From assembly GCA_027924585.1 (NCBI GenBank), contig BSBM01000076.1, forward strand, positions 2,122,501 through 2,186,500: a stretch of 64,000 nt of DNA. Reading direction: 5' to 3'. Origin of the DNA: Larix kaempferi. Taxonomy: Eukaryota > Streptophyta > Pinopsida > Pinales > Pinaceae. The notes under the pieces were generated by a model. It had not been told where the DNA came from and searched no databases. It saw only the letters and a list, made by a program, of their open reading frames with translations. Both the position numbers and the translations under genes were made by a program. Shown piece after piece: positions 22,220-33,938 of this stretch (positions are counted from its first letter, which is position 1; every line of letters begins with the position of its first letter).

Positions 22220-22689
22220 ATTCTTATTTAATTTCCTAAGGATTGGTTTTCCTCTCCTAACCATGAATAGGGCCCTAGTCAGACACATGCCTAGTGCTCA
22301 AAACATTGTATTGGCACTCATACCCCCCCTTGGAGGCAAAATATCCCTTTGATATTCTTATGTGGTGGTTAGAAACCTATTTCGTGGCCTTCGAGTCCTA
22401 TCATCTTCCTTTAGGATGTAACGATTGGTTTTCTTGAGGCCTCAAAACAAAAATTGTACTATCAAAATCAACTTTAAAAGAACCAATTACATTCTAGAGA
22501 ATGACATCATCCCTTATGGTTGAAATGACATCGCTTGAGTTAAAGATATCTACTTGTCAAATTTTAAATGGTAAATGAAAAATCATAGTTAACCATATTC
22601 ATAATAGAAAAAATACTCAAAAAATACTTTTAAATATAATATATATTTATTTAATACTTAAAGGTGGGCACACAAACATGCTCCCCAAA
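22220..22689. other. No recognisable feature
   Basis: AT-rich. No coding signal or repeat recognised. Confidence 0.3.
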
Positions 22690-23122
22690 TCCATTGCAAC
22701 AGGGTCGCGCTAGCGGGGATAAAACAAAGGTGTGCATGCACCTAAGGAAGCGCGCACACGTCGTTAGGTTCGTTACCGAACCAAGGCACGTGTGTGCTGC
22801 TGTGCGTGCGCATTTTTAGCACGTTTGCGCTCAAAAGCACGCACACACTCCTGTTAAGAAAAATAAAATAAAAATAGGGCAGAATGCATTCTATTTCCTT
22901 CCAATTAGTTGAGCCTCACTCACCCAGTGTGTACGCAAAGAAAGAGACCACTACACTCAAAAATCCCTCAATCCGTCCACCAAGTGATCATCAATTGCAT
23001 TGGATAGGTAAGATAATTGTTTTTTGTCATTTTATTGATTTTTTTGTTTATTAAATTTTTAATAATTCCCAAATTAGTAAAATAATAGAGAATGTTTCAA
23101 TTTCAAAGTCTAAACCTATACA
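22690..23122 (+). promoter_or_regulatory. GC-rich hairpin and probable 5' leader of the spliced gene
   Basis: An abrupt GC-rich island (22725-22850) in AT-rich DNA contains CGCGCACACG and an inverted repeat, TGTGCGTGC (22801-22809) with GCACGCACA (22837-22845). Downstream, GGATAG|GTAAGA at 23007/23008 looks like a splice donor, so a 5' UTR intron ahead of the ATG at 23123 is plausible. A similar GC island with a stronger hairpin lies upstream of the transposase-like gene (62721-62757); both contain CGTTACC...GAAC...CAAGG (inverted at 62.7 kb). Confidence 0.4.
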
Positions 23123-24920
23123 ATGAATGAAGAAAATGTTAACATGGAGTCCGATGGAACACAAGAAAACACAAATTTTGGAACCAATGAAAACCCTCAA
23201 CAAAATCAAAATTCCCAAGAAAATAAAACTCCCAACAAAATTTCAACCAAGACGACTTGAACCATTACGTAAATGAAATGAGAGTGCACACTCGAGAACT
23301 AAGAAACACAGGGGAACCATATCAAGTGTCCCTTTCCACCTCAATTGAGAGCTCAATTGAATCCCTCATCCATGCACATCTCCAATTGACTGACATGACC
23401 GAATATAGAGCTAGGATGCAGGAGTATTATTCCACAAGCATTTCCAAGGAGGAAATAAAAGCATTGAATATTGCAAAGGCCTAATTATATAGTATGTTCG
23501 TCGATCCAAGAACCCAACAACCACCGGAAAGTATAAAGCCACGTGTCTGCATGGATTGCTGTCATTTCCAACCATAGAGGGGCAGTTGGATGCATAGGTG
23601 GTTCATGGTTTACGATAAACCTCCCTGCAATAACAGGGAGGTTCCACAGTACTTCCTTCGACAACTGTGGGATGATTTTGCGCTCATCTTACATGTCAAC
23701 TATTTTGACATAACCGAGTTCTAGGGTGTTGGGATTGGCTCTAGCCCATATTGACCTGCTTCCAGGAGGAACCCACTAAGAGGGCCACCAGCTCCTAGGC
23801 GCGATCCCAACCCCTCTCCCTAGTCACCTCAGTTACCCCACAAACTTGATCAGATCGAGGGGGCGATTAGGAGGGTTGCAAGCGGGCTCCTTAGACACAC
23901 CTCCTTTGTAGCAGCGACTACAGTGGAGAGACAAGTTGACCTTGATAGAGACTCAGGTTCCCTGATAGAGACTTAGGTGCAAGGCCTTCACGACAAATTC
24001 AGGATAGACCTGTGAATGGTGATATCCATGCTAGTCCTTCTAGTTCGACAGGGACAATGCCACATTTTTGTCCCCATTACGAGCACACTTACCTTAGCCT
24101 GATCTAGGGCTACTATATGGAGCAGGTTAGCACTTTTTTTAATGTGTTTTCAACCATCACTTGATAATTTGTAAAGTAATTTTAAAGTATTTGTGTTTGA
24201 ATTAAACTATTATTTCAATGTACAATTATTTAGAGCTGAGATGCCATCATGGGAGAACATAGGATCTCCCAACCTGGATGCAGCAATGGTAGTTGCAACT
24301 AAAATTGTGACACCGAACACAGAGGTGTTTTTAGTACCTCACACAATATTTTTATTACTTATGGCATTTCTATTATTTATGTATTTATATTTATGACATA
24401 CACGATGATAGTTCATACAATATTTTTGAATATTTTTATTTCCTAAATAATTACATGTTTAATATGTTCATAACGTGCATGCATTTTGGTGTCCACAAGT
24501 ATGCCCAGAATACGATGATCAACCATCTACGCCAAGGATCGGCAGGTCACCATATACACAGGTACAATGTGTAGTTAAAAGCATGCTTTTAATTTGAATT
24601 GTTATGACTTACTATGGTTTAATTTGATTTTTTTTTACTAAACTATGATATTTCAAATGTATATGCAAGGGCCACCAACAGTTGCAGGTGGCACAGTTTC
24701 CCGTCCCCACTTTAGTCCCATGTTTCCACCCTCTCCCATGAGTCTCCCCCCTCGCTTCCATCCATACCCATGCCTCCGTCCACCCCCTCCCTTCCATCCA
24801 GCCTCCCCTCTCCGTCCACACTCCCCCCTCCGTCCATCCTCCCCCCTCCATCCATCCTCCCCCATTCGTCCACTCCCCCCCATCTATGCATCCTCCCCCA
24901 TTCATCCATGCCCCCCCCCC

Positions 24921-24925
24921 CCCCG
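24921..24925. repeat. Target-site duplication of the inserted LTR, left (CCCCG)
   Basis: CCCCG before the LTR pairs with CCTCG at 27386-27390 (one mismatch). The proline-rich exon continues directly on either side. Confidence 0.75.
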
Positions 24926-27385
24926 TGTAACTTACCCAGACCTCCCTTGCAGCCTTCCGAGGCCACCGAAGATCCAGTGTTACTTTTTTCTTATTCTTTT
25001 ACTTTCAAACCTACACCCAATCGCACTGGACTTGGATCCGCAATCCACCATTGCGATCCGTTGTCCGCAAATGTGTCTTTCTGCAATCCGTAGTCCGCAA
25101 TCGCATCTTTTCGCAATCCGCAATCTGCATTGCGTCTTTACACAGTCCGCAATCGTTCCCTTCCGCAATCCGCAATCCACATTGCGTCTTTCCACAATCA
25201 TGCGTTTCCACAATCCGCACTTCGGAAGTTCATCTTCCAACTTCCGGAAAACTTCCCTTTCTGCAATCCACAATCCACATTGCAGAAGTCGGAATGTGGA
25301 AGCCTAACTTTAATCTTCCGGAAACTCCACCTTCTGCAATCCGCATTGAGGAAGTATAAATTTAAACTTCCGGAAAATTCACCTTTCCGCAACCCGCAAT
25401 CCGCATTATGGAAGGCTAACTTTAAACTTCTGGAAACTTCACCTTCCGCAATCCGCAATCCGCATTGCGGAAGTCAGAATTGTGGAAGTCCAATTTCTAT
25501 GTTTCTGCAGTTTACCAAGGAAAAATTCTAAGGGGCATAACTTCCTCATCCAGGGTCCAAACAAGGCAAGGTTGGTACCGTTGGAAAGATCTTGGAGAGA
25601 TCTATCCAATGGTAGAAAACCCTGCTCAAATGAGGTATCTATCCTCCTCATTTTCTCCTCCTAAGTTTTGTTTACAAACCTTCCAACGTACTTCCCTACC
25701 CTTAACATATCTCTACCTATCTCCTGCCATAACCCATCTTTCTTCTGACTCATAGAGCGGCTAAGCATGCCACAGGCCCCATACCATTCCATGATTAAGT
25801 AAGATTAAACAGTCCATTTACAAGGTTAAGTATCTCATAAAAACATACATATGATAAAAGAAACTAAAGCTAACCATACATATAACACATGTAGGATTAA
25901 CAATGCATTAAACTCATGCAGCTGAATAAGGTACTCAACCTGCACTCAGCCTTCCACTCAGGCTTACACATGGTCTAACTATGAATCCCATTCATATAAA
26001 ATTCATTCAATAGGTTAAGAAACACAACATAATAATAATACATGAAATAACATCATTCATTCCACAGAATACTTATCTTGTATCTTGAAGTTGCCCCAAC
26101 AACTGGCTAAGTGAGAGCAACGTTCCACCCAACCTTAGGTCTCTGTCCATCCTATACTATGTTAGCTAAGAGACCACCCCCGATATGGGCTATGTGTCCA
26201 CTAAGGAGGGCTAGCTAGTCTCTCTAACAATCAAGATCCACTTCCATGCTAAGCCAACTAATAGTTGGGTTTATCAAGCAATCCAGGAACATACTCATGC
26301 TAAGCCACCCTACAGTTGGGTTTATCAAGCATCCACATGCTAAGCCAACCTACATATGGGTTTATCAAGCATACAGGTCAACAGGGAGGAAATTGCTAAG
26401 CCATCAAGCTCAACCACATAGCTACAGACATCTCAACTGCTCAGTAGGAAAGGCACCCACATTATCCACCTCACCCAACACAAGGAAGGCCCTCTTCTCT
26501 GCTACATAGTCCCTCAAGGCCCCTTCCCTTCCAGTGTTATTCAGGGTAGGCATAAGAAGGTCCGACTGCTAGTTCTATGAGATCATAGCCTTCACCGGGT
26601 TTTGTCAAGCATTCCCACCCTAAACCCAATCTTTTACTTCTACCAAATAAGCTAGTTCATACCAGGGTTGCGAACGAAGCTCTGTCCTGCAGCTCGACTC
26701 TTTGCTCGCGGAATTCCAGGCTTCATGCAGCTTCCTCAAGCTATGCATGCCCTATAATCCACCTTCCACTCATCTTCAGGTTTCTACTCAAAGATCACGC
26801 ATATGCATGGGATCCCTCTAGTACTCTGCTCTACTTCTTCGGCTCTCTCTATGTCTCAGGGTCTCTCCCCAACAGAATGAATCCTCCAACCAACCACCGA
26901 CAAAATGAACGAACTGAGTGCAGACCCAAAATGCCAAATGTCGAAACCTTCCACTCAGATCTCTATGTCGTCTTTATCCCCTACGAATGTCCTCCGCGGG
27001 CTTACCTTCTCCACGTCCTGTAACCAAATCCGTACCCGTACAAGGAATCAAATCAGTTACTCCTACCCAAGTGGCAGGACAAGTCACCATCCCACAACCC
27101 CCTCACCTCTCCCTAGTGGATACCTTCGCCCCCTTCTCATTAGATTCTTCACTTAGCCAGTTTGGGTATTTCATTGCAATATTAAACATTCACATTAGTT
27201 ACAAAATTTCATGGCTTAATAGCACATGCGTATTCCCATTGTAAAATGCTTGCCTATGAAAGAAAACCTTAAACATCCACTAGTGAGGCCTTGGCCTTGA
27301 CCTCCGTACTAGGATCACACACATTGCACAAACACAATATTTACATTGAGGCCAATAATTATTAAGGCAGGGTAGGGGTATTACA
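24926..27385 (-). mobile_element. Solo-type LTR, 2,460 bp, inserted in the proline-rich exon
   Basis: Plus-strand ends are TGTAACTTACCC and GGGGTATTACA; on the minus strand it starts TGTAATACCCC and ends GTTACA. A 5-bp near-duplication flanks it. No PBS, purine tract or coding domain lies inside, so it is probably a solo LTR left by recombination of a gypsy-like element. About 1.3 kb (26060-27385) matches the opposite-strand LTR at 10525-11830. Open frames here reflect the minisatellite and are not genes. Confidence 0.75.
25040..25490. repeat. Minisatellite with CCGCAATCCGCATTGCGG palindromes
   Basis: Units of about 50-70 bp each contain CTTCCGGAAA, then CCGCAATCC(GCAATCC)GCATT and GGAAG. 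The best unit (25443-25472) forms a perfect ATCCGCATTGCGGA-type inverted repeat. The block lies near the minus-strand 3' end of the 2,460-bp LTR and is absent from the related LTR at 10.5-12 kb. Confidence 0.75.
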
Positions 27386-28249
27386 CCTCGTCTATCCATC
27401 CTCTCCCATTCATCCACGCCCCCCCTTCCATCCAGCTTCCCCCCTTCATCCACAACCCCCCTTGTATCCATCCTCCTCCCTCTATCCAGGACCGCCCTCC
27501 CATTCACCATCCCTCAACATCCCCCCTATCCATTTTGGGTCGATATCCCCTATCATACAACCGGTAGGGGTTCATCTTCCATGATGTCCTCCTCCACCCC
27601 ATACCACCATGTCCTCTTCCACCATATCTTCTCCAGTTCCCGCCACTATTGTGGCAAATACTATTGCATTATCCACCCATGTATCTACATTGGTTGCAGC
27701 CGTAGTTGTTGCAACTACATCTGCACCCCCCCCCATGACTGCATCAGAGCAGGTTGTCCAGCCAACTGCTCCACCTGCTATCACTGAAGCTCAGTCATGT
27801 CCATCATCGGAGGTTTTCATGGTGAGAATCAAGTTAATTTATGAAAATATTTTGATGCATTAACGAAAATTAATTTAAGCAATTATTATTTTTCAATGAA
27901 ATGATTGTCATAAATGTTGTAGGTTGGAATTGTTGAGAGGCTAAATAGATCCAGGACACCTGCCTCACGTCTCCCACTCGCATTAGCGGTGAGTTATTTA
28001 AGATTTGAATTCTACATTCATTTTATAAATGTGGTAAATGTTTTAAATGCTTGAAAATGATGGTATCTTATATCATTTGTTTTAGAGCTTGGAGAGACGG
28101 TCTACTTTTAGACGAAAGAAGACCCGAGATACCAGTAGCTCCAAGAAGAGGAAGATCAATTTCGGAGATGCACCTGGGAGTGACGGGGGTGGGAACAATG
28201 CTTGACACACCATGTTATGTACATTAGCCATGATGTGGCACTTTTGGGC

Positions 28250-28346
28250 ACCAATTGCCATGTACTTGGTATCTACTGCACGAGTTGCCATGTATTTTGG
28301 ATCTACGGCACGGGTTGTCGAATTTTGTATAGGGCACGAGTTGCCA
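28250..28346. repeat. 30-bp tandem repeat, about 3.5 copies
   Basis: GCACGAGTTGCCATGTATTT-type units start at 28255, 28285 and 28315, with a shortened one at 28341. They lie just downstream of the spliced gene's stop, so probably in its 3' UTR. Confidence 0.7.
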
Positions 28347-29537
28347 TCGTATGTACATTGGGAACCATTTTCCACTATTTTCCAGAAAATTTATATGTTT
28401 GGACGAGTTTTGTAGCCTTGATGTACATGGATTTTCAGCTATGTGATCTATATCAATGTTGTCTATTTTTGTATCGTGTTGTCTCATGTTGTGTGTAGTT
28501 GCCTAATAAACAACATCATGCATTTAAAACAAATGGTTGAGTTTGAATGGCTTTCGATATGATATCCTTCGTTTAGGTTTAAGTGTGACTTTAGATTTAG
28601 AATTTACATAATGAATATTATTTCAATCTGTTTATATTATGAAATGTATTTTGATCGTAAAATGTCATTCTAATAAGATCCAACTAGTTTGTATACATCA
28701 CAATGCAAGGATGAAAGTTCGATGGTAAAATTCAACACATTGAGTGGTCATTGGATAAATTTTATGGGGCCCTTGATACACTTTCCCGCAAAAAAAATTA
28801 TTTACATCAATTTGTGGCATCTTTAAAACGACCCCTTGGAATGCTAAGTGATGAAAATAGTTAGCATGTTTCCCCAAAACAAATTCTAGATAGATTTACC
28901 TCAAGAAGCATATTGATATTTCTCTATTGTTATGAGGTGGCACATTGAAATGCATTCATTCCATACATTTGTTGTCTTCGATTTGCTATTTTACTAGGCA
29001 TACAATAATGCAATATTTTGTAAAATGATATAAACTATGGGAGGTCTTGAATGTAAAAATAAATGGATTGAGAGAATGTACTATGGTTTTATCTCATGGA
29101 TTTGGCAATATGGTAGAATGTACATGTTGGCCTAAGATTTACTAATGTTATGATCATATTAGGTTTTCCATCCATTGAGAAGGTTGTCACAAGTGTACAT
29201 ATCCATCATATAAAAAATTTCATGCTACAATCAATTTCAAACCATTGAGGGGATGAACATACACTATGCACCCTAAATCTCATGAGGCACCCCAAACATG
29301 TTGTAAACACTTTCAGAATAACCAAAAAATCTACGCTCCCCTTTACAAGGAAATGTTTTACACCAACACTTGTCAAATCCCTTTACAACTCGACCAAATT
29401 AATTTTCTGCAATAAATACGAGTTATGGTCCTAGAATCAACCACGATAATTTGCAACAAAATTGTCAACCATGCCATAACAACATTTCAATCATCTAATA
29501 AATAATTAGGTTTTTGGTCCTAGGTACAATGTTTTTC
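28347..29537. other. No recognisable feature
   Basis: AT-rich. Nothing coding or repetitive recognised. Confidence 0.3.
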
Positions 29538-30285
29538 TAGTTGCATGCACCCTTGCTATATAGATGAGAAACTATGCATATATGTGTATAATGATTTGGA
29601 TTCAAATGTATGCACATGAATATATATGTACAATGAAAATGATATAATTTTTATATGTATTATAATTTAGGAAAGGGATTAGGCTACATAATAGGGTTTC
29701 ATTGTGATTAGAATACAAACTAGGTTTTACGCTACCAACTAGGTTTTTTAGGCTAGGCTCTCATGTTTCTAGGCTAGGCTCCAAGCTCTGGGGTTACCAG
29801 CTTAATGTTGAACTCCACTATCATGACATCATTGCCACCAAAACCATTCCCACTACCACAATCACCATCAAGCCTCATCATCCTCTTGCTCGTGGTGCCA
29901 CCATCCTCGTGCCCATCAATCATTCGTCATCCACCATCAACCTAATGCACTTTGTCTCATTGTCACCGTCACCATCCCTATCCCCATGCCCATTATCACC
30001 ATCGTCATCACTGTGCTCATTTTCACCATTGTCTCCATCATGCCCATTGGAGTCTAGGCCATTTAGCCTCTTCGTTTATGTATTTTGGGTCAGATATGGA
30101 TTGCACCTGATTTGTTTTTAGTTGTATGCACCCTTGCTATATACATGTCATAAAATTTGCATATAAGTGTATAATTAGTTGGATTCAAAACTAGGGTTTT
30201 TAGGCTAGGCTCTGGGGTTTCTAGGCTAGGCTCTAGGCTCTAGGTTTACGGGATTAATGTTGAACTCCTTTATCATGACCGTAAT
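29538..30285. repeat. Imperfect duplication plus CAT/ACC low-complexity
   Basis: TGCACCCTTGCTATATA...GTGTATAAT...TTGGATTCAAA at 29538-29610 recurs at 30121-30190. In both copies it is followed by TTAGGCTAGGCTC and TTAATGTTGAACTCC. Between them lies Cys/Ser-coding-like CATC/ACC low complexity (29860-30050), and similar sequence follows at 30535-30745. Open frames there are composition artefacts. Confidence 0.55.
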
Positions 30286-31907
30286 GAAAATGTAATCCTC
30301 ACTTAAGCAAAACCACTTATTAGGCATGGGAATCTTTTCATATCGTATTTTAACACTTGCATTAGGAAGTTTCATCAAATATTAGGGAATTGACTAATGT
30401 CCTTAGAGGAACACCTTCAAGATTCAAGGTAGAGGAGGGGGCACATGGTTCTATTTATAAATAGGATCCAAATATGTTATTATTTGTTGTAGCTTGAAAT
30501 TTTCTAGACTCTATAGGACATTTAGGTCATTTTCACCATAATGCCATCCCCATGTTCATAGTCACCATCCCCATTCTCATTGCGCCATGACCATCATGAT
30601 TCATCAACACCAAGCCCATTTCCACCATCAATGTCACTACCATCCTCCGCATGCCCGTGTTGTCACCATCAACACCATGCCCATTGCTACCATCAATATA
30701 ACCTTCATCCTCATCATGCCCATGTTGTCACCATCGCCATTGAGAGGCATTGGAATTTTTGCACAAAGCAATGCAATTTCATAAGCTTGGATATTCTTGG
30801 AGAGATTGCTCTTGTGTGATGCTATGGATTGCACCATCCAAATATGTTTCCTTTTGGATGATCATTCAAGAGTCTAGATATTGGCATGTGATATGCATAA
30901 TATGCTTAGATATGTGCTCATATATGAAAAAATGCAATAACCTATTTGAAGAAATAAGCTTTTCAAATTCCCATTTTCTTCTCATTGACTGTTGCAATGT
31001 TCATTCTCTTTTTTATAATAAAACAAAGTTAGATCAAAGAACACTTCGTAGAATAATTTTGAAAATTCTTCCACTTACATGTGAAATTTTTAAGACCAGA
31101 TATTGAATGACACATTTAATTCCACAAATATGTATTTCAAGTAGTTTTTCACTGGGTGGCTCCAAAAGACAAGTGTAAGAATCAATTCAAAAGACGCGAT
31201 GATAGCGGTGCATCACTTGGGTACAATTGAGCTCTATTATCTCTATTGAGACCAACAGTAGTGGATCATCAAGTAAGGTAATTAGAATTAGGGTTAGGGT
31301 GAGGCATATTCAAACTTATAAATGCAATTGTGCTAAAAGTGGATGTGAGGACAAAGGAAACCATATCAATATTTGCATACATGTTCTTCTTCTCGAAGGT
31401 AATCTAGTTGCATACATGTTCTCCTAATGAAGTATGTATCAACACTTGGGAGCCAAAGAACTCTAAGACATGTCCTATATGGTAGTTTGAAAGCTCCTTT
31501 ATTTCCCTTGATCGCTAAGTTTGTGCATTTTGGGAATAAATCCCAATGGTTAACCTATGTATCTAAATTACCTTAATTTCCAGTGGTTAACATAATCCTC
31601 TTATATTCCCACATAGAGAAAAAATGCACCTAGCAGATGCCAAGTGTTATGGTCCAAAACCTTGCGCGTGGTCGTCAAGCCCTAGAAGCTCCAAGACAAA
31701 TTTTCTAATGTTTTTTACAATTTTCTCTTCATGTTTTGTTGAGTTCTTATTGCATTTGGTCCTTCTAAATATGGGAAATTGACGCAATCAAGCACAAAAT
31801 TTTGACCGCGTCAATTTGTACATAAACAACATCCACATATACAAATATCTACACATACATACACACATAAGATCATGCACATACACAATAAATAAACCCT
31901 AGCTTTT
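30286..31907. other. Mostly featureless; one 10-bp inverted repeat
   Basis: AAATTGACGC (31776-31785) and GCGTCAATTT (31808-31817) form a perfect inverted repeat with a 22-bp loop. The remainder contains CAT/ACC low complexity and AT-rich DNA without coding signal. Confidence 0.4.
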
Positions 31908-32768
31908 AGAAGGCCATGCCAATATTGCTCAAGGGGGTAATTTATGATATGAAGGCTCTCGAGCAAGCGAGACCATCCTGAACACATCCACAATGGCCAT
32001 ATGCACGTGTGGGAGCTGACAGAACCTTGTTCTGCTCGTCGGTTTGGGTTATGTGCCCCCAGAGCAAAACCTCAAAGTGTCCTTGAATGGCCAAGGGGTG
32101 CCTGGAAAAACATCCCACAACACCAAAACCATGAATCCGATCGTGAATATGTTGATTCCAATGGATTTGAAACCCCAGGTTTTAGCTAGGCCCCCCTCCA
32201 CACCATGCCTCGAAGGCTCGAAAATGGTGTTATTGTGACATCTTAGGAGCTAGGTTTTTGCTCAGTGAAGGCCATGCCAATCTTGCTCAAGGGGGTCATT
32301 TCTCATCCCAATGGTCTTGGGTGTGCATGGCCATCGTGAACACATCCGCAATGGAAACATTCATGTGTGGGAGCTGACGGAACCCAAGTCCGCTCGCCGG
32401 TTTGGGTTCCATGCCCCTAGAGCAAATCCTCAAAGTGTCCCTAAATGGCCACGGGGTGACTAACAAAAATGCCCGTAGCACCAAAACCGTGGATCTGATC
32501 ATGAATCCTCCGATTCCAATGGATTTTTTACCCCGAGTTTAATCTAGGTCGCCCCCACACCTTTCCTCAAATGCTAAAAAAATGGCGTTATTGTGGCATC
32601 TCAGGAACTAGGGTTTTGCTGAGTGAATTCCATGCCAATCTTGTTGGAGAGGGTCATTTATGATTTGAAGGATCCCAAGAGAGAGTGGCAATACTGAATA
32701 CCTCCACAATGGCCATATGCACATGTTGGAGTTAATGGAACCCAATTTTGCTCACTGGTTTGGGTTCG
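31908..32768 (+). repeat. 358-bp tandem repeat array, left part (about 2.4 units)
   Basis: Using the landmark TGAAGGCCAT (here AGAAGGCC, TGAAGGCC, TGAATTCC), units start at 31908, 32266 and 32624, exactly 358 bp apart. The third stops after 145 bp where the gypsy LTR begins. It has the same unit as the main array at 41418-47084 and was probably contiguous with it before the gypsy insertion. Confidence 0.9.
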
Positions 32769-33915
32769 CCTACAGGGTGCGCCTGACCCTCTCTAGCGCT
32801 CTATCTCCTCTACCAGGGTGCGATGAGGTTAGTTAGAGGCTATTTTGGGGAGTGTCGGGGTCTTTCTAGAGGTTTGTTGAGGTGGAGACCTATCCCTAGA
32901 CTTTGGGAGAGGTGTCATTTCGGTTCTTAACCTAATGGGAGGATCCCTTAACCATCTCCCCCTAATCCTCAACCTACCCTATCTCTTTAGCCCTATATAA
33001 AAACCCCCTCTCTCCATGGGAAGCGAAGGAAGGTCTATAGTATCCCTATGCTGGTAGAATCCATATTGGTTATCCCTAATCATCTTGGGAAGCTTGTACC
33101 ATCTTGGAGGTTTGGCTTGGACATGTTGGAGGGAGGATGCGACGTTAAGGCTTTGGTTGTATCTTTCTCCTTTCTATGTAACTCCCTCTTTTACAGTTAA
33201 TATAATCTCTTTCCATAAATGTTGTCTCATTGATAATGTTTAGAGTTTTCTTCCTTAACTTTTAACTTAGATCAATCATATGAAATGTATGGTTTTACTA
33301 CTTGTTGGCTTCCATGTGTTCAACAGGGTCTTGTAGCTTGAGATCTGACGAGACTGGGGCATTGGATCAATAAAGAGCAAAGGGATCTGCAAATATGAGG
33401 TAAGTGATCTATCCATTTGTTTGCACTTACATTTGATCTAGGAAAGTAGGTTGTGTTCTGTTTAATTTGTTCTAGATTCACGTTGAACTAGGGAGATCAT
33501 GCCTTAAGTCCGCTTTCGGTAGATTGTTGTTAGGAACCCATGTCTTTACTTTGTTAGTATGTTGTTGTGGGACGCATATGCTTTGTAAGTCGTCCCGTAG
33601 TATTTGTTGATCAATAGTTTGTGTTATTGTTGTTGGCGCATATGCTTTGTAAGTCACCCGTAGTATTGTTGATCCATAGTTTGTAACGGCCCATGGTTTC
33701 GACCCATAGTATTGGCGCCTAGAATTAGTATATAAGTGTGTGTTGAGACCTATGAAGGACCGTGAAGTTATTTGTATTGAGCTTGCTCAAAGGAGGTTGC
33801 CCCCTCGAAGTGGCCTGTGATCAATACAAAAGTGATTCTGAGTTCTGTCATTTCTGCTATTTCACGTATTCTTGTTAATTAACTATTGCAGGTGCCTCAC
33901 AATTGTCCGGTAACA
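32769..33915 (+). repeat. Left LTR of the gypsy element (5' truncated)
   Basis: From CCTACAGGGTGCGCC to CCGGTAACA. It matches 40655-41417 of the right LTR closely, including a TATATAA box at 32994. It lacks the first roughly 310 bp seen in the right copy and begins directly against array sequence, so a deletion removed the true left end. Confidence 0.85.
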
Positions 33916-33917
33916 AA

Positions 33918-33938
33918 TTTGGCAACCCTACTGGGGAG
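33918..33938 (+). other. Primer-binding-site-like sequence
   Basis: TTTGGCAACCCTACTGGGGA follows the left LTR by two bases. It resembles the TTGGCGCC...GGGGA region that follows LTRs of some plant gypsy elements. The matching tRNA is not determined here. Confidence 0.5.

Larger units (their letters stand above)
23123..28205 (+). pseudogene. Spliced transposon-like gene of unknown family, proline-rich, split by an LTR insertion
   Basis: The start is ATG 23123 (MNEENVNMESDGTQENTN). One frameshift before 23257 leads into NHYVNEMRVHTRELRNT. This frame then runs to 24125 with eight stops, most of which fit a W or Q codon changed by one transition (for example EF-stop-GVG, SPY-stop-PAS, IET-stop-VQG). 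Likely exons follow: 24234-24287 (AEMPSWENIGSPNLDAAM), about 24500-24562 (PEYDDQPSTPRIGR), a Pro/Ser/His-rich exon from about 24670, interrupted at 24926-27385 by an LTR and resuming to 27821, then 27923-27988 (VGIVERLNRSRTPASR) and 28086-28205 (TSSSKKRKINFGD, a basic NLS-like tail, ending GGGNNA-stop). The last introns have clean GT-AG ends (27822-27922, 27989-28085). I recognise no domain. The decay and a 5' island like that of the 58-61 kb transposase-like gene suggest a transposon accessory protein. Confidence 0.6.

Noticed and set aside
24612-24966. Gly/Trp-rich minus-strand frames
   Set aside because: Antisense shadows of the Pro/Ser/His-rich exon.
30580-30837. His/Pro-rich and Met/Gly-rich frames
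   Set aside because: CAT/ACC low-complexity sequence open in several frames on both strands.
31278-31292. TTAGGGTTAGGG telomere-like motif
   Set aside because: Only two units, and plants normally use TTTAGGG; chance occurrence.
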